Shown here: positions 1 through 6,422 of the stretch, in pieces
Layout of the letters: each line of letters opens with the position of its first letter
Numbering within the stretch: position 1 is the stretch's first letter
NCBI GenBank assembly: GCA_016844625.1
Contig: JAERMN010000099.1
Location: 1 to 10,864 of the forward strand
DNA: 10,864 nt
Reading direction: 5' to 3'
From: Deltaproteobacteria bacterium
GTDB lineage: Bacteria; Desulfobacterota; Binatia; UBA9968
Program-made: the position numbers and the translations under genes
The notes under the pieces: model-generated
Database searches by the model: none
What the model saw: only the letters and a program-made list of their open reading frames with translations
What the model was told of the DNA's origin: nothing

Positions 1-2
1 GC

Positions 3-152
3 GCCCGCCTATCGGATGACAAGTCGAGCCGCAGCTTGACCGTTCAACGCCGATCCGGCAATATGCAGAGCATGAACAGGATTTCGCCAGTAGCTAAATT
101 GATTTTCGCCTGGTGGCGCTGGCATTCAAAACCGCGCCCGCACCATGGCTAA
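3..152 (+). CDS. unidentified open frame, 3' end only
   Basis: This frame is open from the left edge for 49 codons and ends at TAA (150-152), 25 bp before a strong terminator hairpin. The predicted tail is basic and rich in Trp, Arg and His, ending in KPRPHHG. That composition is seen at the C-termini of some transposases, but I do not recognise a family. The nearby terminator supports a gene ending here. The short visible length means a chance open frame is equally possible. Confidence 0.22.
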   Translation, partial: ARLSDDKSSRSLTVQRRSGNMQSMNRISPVAKLIFAWWRWHSKPRPHHG

Positions 153-177
153 GCCCCGGCGAAAAAAATAAATCAGG

Positions 178-216
178 AAAGGGCCATAGGTGATCTACTT
201 ATGGCCCTTTTCATTT
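178..216 (+). terminator. rho-independent terminator
   Basis: AAAGGGCCATA (178-188) pairs perfectly with TATGGCCCTTT (200-210). The stem can extend inward by G189-T199, G190-C198 and T191-A197, leaving a five-base loop. T-rich sequence follows (TCATTT to 216). The A-tract before and T-tract after the stem would also let it work on the minus strand. It separates whatever lies to the left from the trp genes. Confidence 0.8.
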
Positions 217-246
217 GTTGTTGACCACGCTGCTTGCAGCGCGGAA

Positions 247-313
247 CCATTAAATGGGGTTTCCAAAGGGGGCGAGCATCCCCTTTGGTCAAGGCTGGGG
301 TCAATACCCCGGC
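247..313. repeat. cluster of REP-like hairpins before trpE
   Basis: Three small palindromes follow one another. CCATT/AATGG occupies 247-257. CCAAAGGGG (263-271) pairs with CCCCTTTGG (280-288) around an 8-nt loop. GGGGT (297-301) pairs with ACCCC (306-310), extendable through C295-G312 and G294-C313. None is followed by a T-run, so they are not classical terminators. They resemble dispersed extragenic palindromes. They also sit in the trpE 5' untranslated region, so a leader role is possible, but no reading frame here has tandem Trp codons. Confidence 0.45.
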
Positions 314-344
314 TGCGAAGTGGCGTCGTTTATTTGTTGCATAA

Positions 345-1832
345 ATGATTCAACCGAACTTCAAAGAGTTTTGCCAGCTCGCCAAGCAGGGCAACTTGAT
401 TCCAGTCTATCAAGAGTTGTTGATGGACTTGGAAACGCCGTTGTCTTTTTTTAAGCGGCTCGAGCGCGATCGCTATGCGTTTCTGCTCGAAAGCGTCGAA
501 GGCAGCGAGCGCTGGGCGCGCTACTCTTTTCTCGGCACCCGACCTGAGCGAGTCTTCAAAGCGCGCGGCAACCAGGTCGAGATTATCGAAAACGGTAAAT
601 CGAAAAAACTCACTTCCGCGGCGCCGCTTCAATTGCTCGAAGATCTCATGAAAGGCTACCGGCCAGTGCCGGTGGCCGGCGTGCCGCCGTTTTTTGGCGG
701 CGCTCTGGGTTACGTCGCCTACGATGCGGTCGAGCAGTTGCACGAGATCAAAAATGACAAACAAGATCCCCTGGGCATGCCGGAGATTTTTTTTCTGTTC
801 GTGCAGACGCTGGTTGCCTTCGACAATCTGAAGCATACGATCAAAGTGATCGACAACGCGCGGGTAGAGCCGAAGACTAACTTACGCCGCGCCTATGACG
901 CTTCGGTCAAACGCATCCGTAAAGTTATCTCCAGTCTGCAAAAAAAGCCGCGCGGCATCGAACCGCGCGATTTAAGCCAAGGCAAAGGCACAAGGAAGTT
1001 TCGCTCCAACCTCACCCAGGATGAATTCCAACAAACCGTGGCGCGCGCTAAGGAATACATCAAGGCCGGCGATATCATTCAGGCCGTGCTCTGCCAGCGG
1101 CTCGAAACCGAGACCGACAGCGATCCTTTTGAAATCTATCGCGCGCTCCGTTACGTCAACCCGTCGCCGTACATGTATTACTTGGAGCTCGAAGACTTCC
1201 GGGTCGTCGGCTCGTCGCCGGAAACCATGGTGCGGCTCACCGGGGACACGATAGAACTCCGCCCCATCGCGGGCACGCGCCGGCGCGGCGCCACGCCGGA
1301 AGAAGAACGCGAGCTCGAAGCCGATCTCCTCGCCGATCCCAAAGAACGCGCTGAGCACATTATGCTCGTCGATCTAGGCCGAAACGACGTCGGCCGGGTC
1401 GCCGCGATCGGCAGCGTCGAAGTCAACGAACTCATGGCGATCGAGCGCTACTCCCACGTGATTCACATTGTCTCGAACGTGCGCGGCAAGTTGGCCGCCG
1501 GCAAGACGCCCTTCGATCTATTTGTCTCGACCTTTCCCGCCGGTACGGTTTCCGGCGCGCCGAAAGTTCGCGCCATGCAGATCATCAGTGAGCTCGAGCC
1601 GCAAAAACGCGCGCTTTACGCCGGCGCCATCGGCTACTTCGGCTACAACGGCAACCTCGACACCTGCATTGTTATCCGCACCATCGTCATGAAGGGCAAG
1701 AAAGTTTTCATCAACGCCGGCGCCGGTATCGTCGCCGACTCCGATCCGGTGCTCGAATATCAAGAGACGCTTAACAAAGCCCGCGCCATGCTCAGGGCTG
1801 TCGAGCTGGCCGAGCAGTGGAGGAAGCGATGA
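345..1832 (+). CDS. trpE: anthranilate synthase component I (TrpE)
   Basis: TrpE is the large subunit of anthranilate synthase. It converts chorismate plus ammonia, or glutamine nitrogen delivered by TrpG, to anthranilate in the cytoplasm, the first committed step of tryptophan synthesis. The 495 residues are a normal family length. The N-terminal regulatory domain carries LLES at 47-50, the motif linked to tryptophan feedback binding in this family. The chorismate-binding domain carries PIAGTRRRG (about 306-314), MLVDLGRNDVGRV (about 340-352), FPAGTVSGAPK (about 396-406) and, near the end, an INAGAGIVADSDP segment. A stop codon (342-344) directly precedes the ATG, so the start cannot lie further upstream. 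No clear Shine-Dalgarno is visible, which is unusual for this window. It overlaps trpG as ATGA. The PabB and isochorismate synthase relatives are less likely given the LLES motif and the trpG linkage. Confidence 0.95.
   Translation: MIQPNFKEFCQLAKQGNLIPVYQELLMDLETPLSFFKRLERDRYAFLLESVEGSERWARYSFLGTRPERVFKARGNQVEIIENGKSKKLTSAAPLQLLEDLMKGYRPVPVAGVPPFFGGALGYVAYDAVEQLHEIKNDKQDPLGMPEIFFLFVQTLVAFDNLKHTIKVIDNARVEPKTNLRRAYDASVKRIRKVISSLQKKPRGIEPRDLSQGKGTRKFRSNLTQDEFQQTVARAKEYIKAGDIIQAVLCQRLETETDSDPFEIYRALRYVNPSPYMYYLELEDFRVVGSSPETMVRLTGDTIELRPIAGTRRRGATPEEERELEADLLADPKERAEHIMLVDLGRNDVGRVAAIGSVEVNELMAIERYSHVIHIVSNVRGKLAAGKTPFDLFVSTFPAGTVSGAPKVRAMQIISELEPQKRALYAGAIGYFGYNGNLDTCIVIRTIVMKGKKVFINAGAGIVADSDPVLEYQETLNKARAMLRAVELAEQWRKR
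1819..1823 (+). promoter_or_regulatory. ribosome binding site of trpG
   Basis: GGAGG lies five bases before the ATG at 1829, inside the last codons of trpE. It favours that ATG over the in-frame GTG at 1817. The resulting N-terminus, MILLIDNYDSFTYN, is the usual one for the family. Confidence 0.75.
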
Positions 1833-2304
1833 TCCTGCTCATCGATAACTACGATTCCTTCACTTACAACCTGTATCACTATCTCGGTGAATTGGGCGCA
1901 GATGTCATAGTCCATCGCAACGACAAAATAACCCTTGATCAAATCGCCGCGCTCGGCCCGGAAAAAATCGTCATCTCACCCGGCCCCTGCACGCCGAAAC
2001 AAGCCGGCATCTCCTGCGACACGATCAAGCGCTTCGGCGCGGCGGTTCCGATCCTCGGCGTCTGTTTAGGCCACCAGTCCATCGGCGCCGCCTACGGCGG
2101 CGCGATTATCCGCGCGCCGTCGATCATGCACGGCAAGCTATCCGCGGTAACCCATGACTCCAAGACAATTTTCCGCGATGTAAAGAATCCCTTCGCCGCC
2201 ATGCGCTACCACTCGTTTTTCCGGTGGAAGGCGTACAGTTCCATCCGGAGTCGATTCTCGCCGAAGAAGGCAAGAAGCTGCTGAAGAATTTTCTCGATCT
2301 GTAA
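1829..2304 (+). pseudogene. trpG: anthranilate synthase component II (TrpG), internal deletion and frameshift
   Basis: TrpG is the class I glutamine amidotransferase subunit that supplies ammonia to TrpE. The first 129 codons are a normal TrpG: MILLIDNYDSFTYN at the start, SPGPCTPKQAG, and the nucleophile Cys79 in LGVCLGHQ. After RYHS (ending 2215) the expected 30 or so residues before PVEG are missing. The remaining sequence, PVEGVQFHPESILAEEGKKL, lies in another frame from 2221 to the TAA at 2302-2304. The frame as read instead ends at 2284 with 151 residues and an unrelated tail. The triad His (2242-2244) and Glu (2248-2250) are therefore not translated in frame. By comparison with typical family members, about 88 nt have been lost. 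A run of five T (2216-2220) sits at the junction. A -1 slip there would restore HPES but not the missing segment. It is either a genuine lesion or an assembly error. Confidence 0.88.
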
Positions 2305-2318
2305 TCAGCCGATTGCCC

Positions 2319-2738
2319 ATGAAGCTGCTCTGTTTCCAGGCCAAGCGCTTTCGCTGGAAAAACCATGCGAAGACACTGCCAGAAGTTGCCGATCTCGATA
2401 TCGAAGAAGAAGTCCGACACACGGTCGTGATTTTCATCCACGCCGAAGCCAGCGACGCGGACCAAGCCCGCACAAGTTCCGTGCTACGCCAGTCGTTGAA
2501 GCACATCAAATGGCTCGCCAACAAGCGCGAGCTGAAAAATATCGTGCTCCACTCGTTCACCCATCTCGGCGGCGCCACCGCCGAGCCTGGGTTCGCCGAA
2601 TCCTTCATGACGACTCTTAGCCAGCGATTAAGCGAAACCGGCTATCGAGTGTGGACCACGCCGTTTGGGTACTTTTGCGAATGGGATCTCGAAGTTTTCG
2701 GCGAGAGCCTGGCGAAAGTGTGGAAAGAGATTCACTAA
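2319..2738 (+). CDS. stand-alone archaeal-type threonyl-tRNA synthetase editing domain
   Basis: The 139-residue product matches my knowledge of the N-terminal editing domain of archaeal ThrRS (tRNA-Thr_ED, a D-aminoacyl-tRNA deacylase-like fold), which hydrolyses Ser mischarged on tRNA-Thr. Supporting features are the opening MKLLCFQAKRF, a VVIFIHAE strand (about 36-43), the helix with KHIKWLANK, NIVLHSFTHLGG (about 74-85) and TPFGYFCEW (about 114-122). No synthetase catalytic or anticodon-binding domain follows, so this is a free-standing domain. The archaeal FGWYK motif appears here as FGYFC, so the Tyr and Lys thought important for catalysis are Phe and Cys, while the His of the HL motif is kept. 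I chose ATG at 2319 over TTG at 2313. Neither has a good Shine-Dalgarno. It follows trpG by 14 bp and may be co-transcribed. Confidence 0.8.
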   Translation: MKLLCFQAKRFRWKNHAKTLPEVADLDIEEEVRHTVVIFIHAEASDADQARTSSVLRQSLKHIKWLANKRELKNIVLHSFTHLGGATAEPGFAESFMTTLSQRLSETGYRVWTTPFGYFCEWDLEVFGESLAKVWKEIH

Positions 2739-2795
2739 ACACCATAAACCCCCTTTGTCCCTTCCCGTCGGCCCAATTACCGCCGCTTGCGGGTA

Positions 2796-2826
2796 TTCAC
2801 CACAGCTTCACAAAACATGTTATAAT
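2796..2826 (+). promoter_or_regulatory. extended -10 promoter for the SH3b gene
   Basis: TATAAT at 2821-2826 is preceded by TG at 2818-2819, giving the extended -10 form TGnTATAAT. The -35 region is weak: TTCACC at 2796-2801 with a 19-bp spacer. It lies 31 bp before the ATG at 2858, a suitable distance. Confidence 0.65.
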
Positions 2827-2857
2827 CTCTCGCATCAAGTGAGATTGGAGGCAGGAG

Positions 2858-3409
2858 ATGATCCGATATCGAAGCAATATTGCCGTTGGCCTTTTCTTGG
2901 CGTCCCTTGTGTTGGGCCAATTCGGCTGCAAGGAAAAAGAAAAAGTCGAAGGTCTCAGGGCGCTCCCCGACTTAAACGAGCACGCTCGTACTTACCAGAC
3001 CGTTGAAAACACTAAGGTCCGCACCGGCCCAGGACCGCAGTTTAAGGTGATCGCCGACGTTCCGCGGGACGCTAAAGTCACCGCGGTCGGAAGAGACGGC
3101 GAGTGGTTGTTGATCGTTTCCAAAAAAGGCAACGCGCCCGGTTTTATCGAAATGGCGTCGGTGCAAGCAGACGCCGGCGAGAGCCGGGAGTCGACAAAAG
3201 CGGCGACGGAAAGCAAGTACCAAACAACCGGCGACACGCAAGTCCGGAGCGGCCCAGGGCCGCACTATCCGGTGGTCGCGGAGCTGACGAAGAATACTAA
3301 AATCACGGTCGTAGAAAATGACAACGGCTGGCTAAAAGTCGAGTCAAAACGCGGCAACAAGCCCGGATACGTCGACGCCAGCTTCGCTAGACCGACGCAA
3401 GAGCGCTAG
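2858..3409 (+). CDS. exported protein with two SH3b domains
   Basis: The 183-residue product begins with a basic stretch and a hydrophobic segment (about 8-23) ending in GQFGC, with Cys24. This looks like a lipoprotein signal peptide, although Gln at -3 is a poor lipobox match, so secretion without lipidation is possible. Two bacterial SH3 (SH3_3-type) repeats follow at about 46-104 and 121-180. Each has a VRTGPGP or VRSGPGP start, a GEWL or GWLK core and a distinctive GNxPG(F/Y) near its end. Such domains usually bind peptidoglycan or mediate envelope contacts. GGAGG at 2847-2851 sits six bases before the ATG, and a promoter lies just upstream. It appears to be a single-gene unit. The C-terminal SH3b of the protein at 6423-7985 shares the same PGF motif. 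The precise role is unknown. Confidence 0.85.
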   Translation: MIRYRSNIAVGLFLASLVLGQFGCKEKEKVEGLRALPDLNEHARTYQTVENTKVRTGPGPQFKVIADVPRDAKVTAVGRDGEWLLIVSKKGNAPGFIEMASVQADAGESRESTKAATESKYQTTGDTQVRSGPGPHYPVVAELTKNTKITVVENDNGWLKVESKRGNKPGYVDASFARPTQER

Positions 3410-3452
3410 CCCGGCTTATTCGTGGTGCAACAGCGATCGAGACGAAGCCCTT

Positions 3453-3488
3453 CCGCAGCCAAGGCAAAACGGCTTTGCCTTGGAGCGG
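3453..3488. repeat. palindromic hairpin after the SH3b gene
   Basis: CCAAGGCAAA (3459-3468) pairs perfectly with TTTGCCTTGG (3474-3483) around a 5-nt loop. CCGC (3453-3456) pairs with GCGG (3485-3488) across a small internal bulge. It lies between two convergent genes. No T-run follows on either side, so it is better described as an extragenic palindrome. It could still act as a weak bidirectional terminator. Confidence 0.55.
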
Positions 3489-3527
3489 CATGCGATGCGA
3501 TCTGCCGTGAAATTAACTGTGAAAAGA

Positions 3528-3680
3528 TCAAACATCTTGCCGAGCACCGAGCATGACGATGAAACCTTTGGCGCTGATGCCTTCGCTCTCCAGGGTTCCA
3601 CCTCGACCGACATTCTGTCGTTCGTTTTCCTGGTAGTGTGAATAATCCAGGCTAGCAATCGTCTGCCGAATGCTTAGCGA
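3528..3680 (-). other. open stretch without a start, just past the amidohydrolase stop
   Basis: Reading the minus strand on past the amidohydrolase TGA, the same frame stays open for 50 codons to a TGA at 3530-3528. The product contains VGRGGTLESEGISAKG and FIVMLGARQDV, a sequence that looks protein-like rather than random. There is no start codon with a ribosome site, apart from an internal ATG near the end. It may be the remnant of a gene tail, part of a dispersed repeat, or a chance open stretch. I do not recognise a family. Confidence 0.25.
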
Positions 3681-4649
3681 TCACAGCTTCAGCAACCGCG
3701 CCGCCGTGCCACCCAAGACATCCTCCTTGCTTTGCTCGCTGAGCGGTAGCTTGCGAATGGTCTCGATATAATTCCGCAGCTCGGTCATGCCCTTCCCCGT
3801 GTCTGTGTTCACGCCAGTGAAATCCTGCGGATAGTCGCTGGCGAAAACCAGCCGCTCGGGGCGAATGCCCTCAAGCGCGCAGTTGAGCGCGACCATGCCG
3901 CCTTCGAATCCCGCCATGTCGAAATAAACCATCTCGAAATATTCGCCGAAGGGGCGCTTCAGCGTGCCGAAGCGATAGCCTTTACCGACCAGGCGGTCTT
4001 TCACCGCGGCGATACCGCCGCCGAAGTGCGCCATGACGATTTTCAAGTTAGGATAGCGGTCGAAGATACCGCCGGCGATTAGGCGCGTGGTTGCGACGGT
4101 CAAATCGACTTCCCGTCCCAACACCCGCGGCAGATCGTAGTCTTTGAGATGCTCGTAGCCGGCCGGCACCAGAGCGGGATGTACGAACATCGGCGCATCC
4201 AACTCGCACACGAGTTCGTATAGATCGTAAAGTTTCGGCGAGTCGAGCGACAGGCCGTTCACCTGCGATGTTATCGTGACACCGCGCAGGCCGAGATCGC
4301 TCAAGGCCCGCCGCAGCTCCGCCAGCGCGGGCTTTCCTTCCAACACCGGCGCCTGCGCCAAGCCGGCGAAACGGCGCGGATATTTTTTCTGAATCGCGGC
4401 AAGATCGTCATTGATAAAGCGGCAATCCCCCAGCGGCGCGGACCAACCGAGCAGACAGGACAGCACGGAAACATCGACGCCGGCTTGATCCATGTCAACC
4501 AATTGCAAGTCCAGATCGTACAGCCGCTGATGCATCGTCGTCGCTGGCAGGCCACCTTCTTGCAGCAGAGTCCGACCGGTCTCGGAATACAATCCACGCT
4601 GTTTGGCCAGTTCAACCGGAATATAGTGATGTTGAAAATCAACGACCAT
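3681..4649 (-). CDS. ACMSD-like amidohydrolase family protein
   Basis: The 322-residue protein belongs to the Amidohydrolase_2 (PF04909) group, TIM-barrel metalloenzymes that include ACMSD, gamma-resorcylate decarboxylase and related decarboxylases and hydrolases. Visible motifs are DFQHHYIP (residues 4-11), FVHPA with His157, VMAHFGG with His208 and FASDYPQDF with Asp272. The usual first HxH metal motif reads QxH here, so one ligand is Gln. Other family members are thought to tolerate this, but it may change metal binding. I chose the ATG at 4649 because GGAG (complement of 4655-4658) precedes it by five bases. The upstream in-frame ATG at 4667 has no such site. It lies 22 bp downstream of the MFS gene on the same strand, suggesting co-transcription and handling of a related small organic acid or aromatic compound. 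The substrate cannot be read from the sequence. Confidence 0.88.
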   Translation of the reverse strand: MVVDFQHHYIPVELAKQRGLYSETGRTLLQEGGLPATTMHQRLYDLDLQLVDMDQAGVDVSVLSCLLGWSAPLGDCRFINDDLAAIQKKYPRRFAGLAQAPVLEGKPALAELRRALSDLGLRGVTITSQVNGLSLDSPKLYDLYELVCELDAPMFVHPALVPAGYEHLKDYDLPRVLGREVDLTVATTRLIAGGIFDRYPNLKIVMAHFGGGIAAVKDRLVGKGYRFGTLKRPFGEYFEMVYFDMAGFEGGMVALNCALEGIRPERLVFASDYPQDFTGVNTDTGKGMTELRNYIETIRKLPLSEQSKEDVLGGTAARLLKL

Positions 4650-4654
4650 TGCCG

Positions 4655-4658
4655 CTCC
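4655..4658 (-). promoter_or_regulatory. ribosome binding site that decides the amidohydrolase start
   Basis: On the minus strand the sequence reads GTGGAGCGGCAATG. GGAG is five bases before the ATG at 4649. The alternative ATG at 4667, six codons upstream, lacks any purine-rich site, so the shorter protein is preferred. Confidence 0.6.
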
Positions 4659-4671
4659 ACTCTTCATTCAT

Positions 4672-6093
4672 TTAGCGTTCAAGATTAGTTCCCGAGCCGC
4701 GCCGGCTTTGAAACCCGACAATCACAGCTAGTAACCCAACCGGTACCAAGCACGCAAACGCGAACTGCTGCGCGCTGGCGAATACCGCCGCATCCGTCCA
4801 AAGTCTCGGCCCGCTGGCGGCTTCCATCAATGCGACTGTGATGGTTATGCCGATGGTTCCTGCCGCCGTAGCGAATGAGCTGAGCATGGCGGCGAGCACG
4901 CCATAATCTTCTTGGCGTACGCAAGCAAAGGCGATTTTCTGATTGGCCGGCGTGAAAAAACCGATGCCGGCACCGATCAAGGCGAGCACCGCGCCAACAA
5001 GTGCGTAATGGGACGCAGTACCGAGCGCCGCATAGCAAGCGATGCCGGCCGCAAGCAACGCAATCCCAAAAGTGTTGATCGTCCCAGCATCGAAACGGTC
5101 AGCTAATCGTCCGCTCATCGGCGACGCCAATGCGGTAGATAGTGGCAAGATCGCCAATAGTAACCCAGACGTGATCCCCGACGCGCCGAGTACGTTCTGT
5201 AAGTAAAGCGGCGCGGCGAGCGCGATGGGATGATTGATCAAGTGACTCAGCACGACGGTGAGAAGCGCAGCGGCGAGTAGCCGATCTTTAAAGATCGCGA
5301 CATCGATCAACGGTTTTTCGGTGCGAAGCTCGATCCAGACAAAACTCAACAAACCGAGCGCCGCTAAAGCGAATGCACCGAGTACGCGTGCCGATAGCCA
5401 GCCATGACGACTGCCCAAGGTTAGCCCGATGAGGAGCGCTGGATAGCCTACGAGCAAAGCCATGGCGCCCCAGGTATCGAAAACTTCGCGGCGCATTTCG
5501 CCCGGACCGTGAAATATTTGCAGCACCGCTAGGGTTATTAAAAAGCCGACGGCGAAGTTCATCCAAAAAATCCATGGCCAGCCGCCTAACTGGAGGAGCA
5601 AACCGCCGATCACCGGGCCGGTCATGCGGCCGACGGCGATAGCCGCTGCGAACAATCCAAGCACGCGGCCGCGCCGCTCCGGCGCAAAGCTCGCCGCGAG
5701 AATCGCCGTCGACATCGGCAGCGCCATGGCAAGCCCCAGCGCCATCACAGCGCGCGCGCCGAGGAGCTGTAGGAACGAAGCAGACATTCCCCCCAATCCT
5801 GCGCCGGCAGCATAAAGGGCCACACCGGCTTTGTAGAGCCGACGCTGACCCAAGCGGCCACCAAGCCTGCCGAAACAAAACGATAGGCTGGAAATCGTCA
5901 CTACGCCCATCAGCGTGATCCATTGGATTTCGGACAAGCTGTTGCCAAATTGTTTTTGAATCGCCGGCAGAGCGACGCCGATGCTGCCGAAGCTGTTGAA
6001 AAAAAGAAACGCGGCTAGGCAGGTCACCGTGAGGATGGCTCGCTCTTCGGTGCGCGAATGAACCGAAGCAGCAGTGGTGTGGGTTTCCGACAT
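4672..6093 (-). CDS. MFS transporter, DHA2 (14-TM drug/H+ antiporter) type
   Basis: The 473-residue polytopic membrane protein has about 14 hydrophobic segments, as in the DHA2 family of proton-driven exporters. Residues 75-85 (GRLGGRLGQRR) form the motif A loop after TM2. GRMTGPVIGG (155-164) is the antiporter motif C. GGWPWIFWMNFAVG (170-183) and PLIDVAIFKDR (261-271) are typical DHA2 signatures. The N-terminal 17 residues are a soluble cytoplasmic lead. The start has no strong Shine-Dalgarno. The gene is the first of a probable two-gene unit with the amidohydrolase, so it may move that enzyme's substrate or product. A GATAAT/GTGACA promoter with an overlapping palindrome lies about 120 bp upstream. 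Expulsion of toxic organic compounds is the family norm. The actual substrate is unknown. Confidence 0.9.
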   Translation of the reverse strand: MSETHTTAASVHSRTEERAILTVTCLAAFLFFNSFGSIGVALPAIQKQFGNSLSEIQWITLMGVVTISSLSFCFGRLGGRLGQRRLYKAGVALYAAGAGLGGMSASFLQLLGARAVMALGLAMALPMSTAILAASFAPERRGRVLGLFAAAIAVGRMTGPVIGGLLLQLGGWPWIFWMNFAVGFLITLAVLQIFHGPGEMRREVFDTWGAMALLVGYPALLIGLTLGSRHGWLSARVLGAFALAALGLLSFVWIELRTEKPLIDVAIFKDRLLAAALLTVVLSHLINHPIALAAPLYLQNVLGASGITSGLLLAILPLSTALASPMSGRLADRFDAGTINTFGIALLAAGIACYAALGTASHYALVGAVLALIGAGIGFFTPANQKIAFACVRQEDYGVLAAMLSSFATAAGTIGITITVALMEAASGPRLWTDAAVFASAQQFAFACLVPVGLLAVIVGFQSRRGSGTNLER

Positions 6094-6215
6094 CGGGAGA
6101 GTTTAATTGGGAGCGCGGGTTACTCATGTGCATACCCTATGTCGCCGCTGATCTCTAGCTCTGGCACGCCCCCAATCGGCACGACTTGAGCCATCCCCCC
6201 TTCGGGCAGAAAACT

Positions 6216-6244
6216 ATTATCGGCTGGGCGGTTACAATTGTCAC
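6216..6244 (-). promoter_or_regulatory. candidate promoter for the MFS-amidohydrolase unit
   Basis: On the minus strand GTGACA (6244-6239) is followed by a 17-bp spacer and GATAAT (6221-6216). Each box matches five of the six consensus bases. It is about 120 bp upstream of the MFS start and divergent from the promoter at 6360-6388. Confidence 0.5.
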
Positions 6245-6246
6245 CG
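6229..6246. promoter_or_regulatory. candidate operator, 18-bp near-palindrome
   Basis: CGGTTACAATTGTCACCG is symmetric at 16 of 18 positions, with a perfect ACAATTGT core. It covers the -35 box of the minus-strand promoter, where a TetR- or MarR-type repressor would block transcription. No regulator gene is present in the window. Confidence 0.4.
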
Positions 6247-6359
6247 TTATTCACGATTTTGTTCGGCCCGCGCCGTGCCGAACCGGCTCAAAGCTCTTGC
6301 AGCGGTCAAGAAATAGCCACTAAATCGGACCCTTAGCCATTCGCTTCGGCATTTTTTAC

Positions 6360-6388
6360 TTGGCATAATATTGGCGACGTTGGATAAT
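6360..6388 (+). promoter_or_regulatory. sigma-70-type promoter for the coiled-coil gene
   Basis: TTGGCA (6360-6365) and GATAAT (6383-6388) are separated by exactly 17 bp. Each box differs from consensus at one position. The ATG follows 34 bp after the -10. The rest of the 329-bp gap between the divergent genes (6094-6422) holds only this, the divergent promoter and the palindrome. Confidence 0.65.
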
Positions 6389-6422
6389 AAGAGCCAACCC
6401 AACCAGCGTTAAGGAGCCTCAG

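Noticed and set aside
254..454. Small frame beginning before trpE, as a possible trp leader peptide
   Set aside because: It has a single Trp codon rather than tandem ones, runs well into trpE in another frame, and no terminator/antiterminator pair with a T-run lies between it and trpE.
330..836. Minus-strand frame of 168 codons opposite trpE
   Set aside because: It is antisense to a confidently identified gene, and its His/Arg/Phe-rich composition is that of a shadow frame.
3416..3658. Minus-strand frame of 80 codons between the convergent genes
   Set aside because: It runs through the palindromic hairpin, has no ribosome site, and its sequence has no recognisable features.
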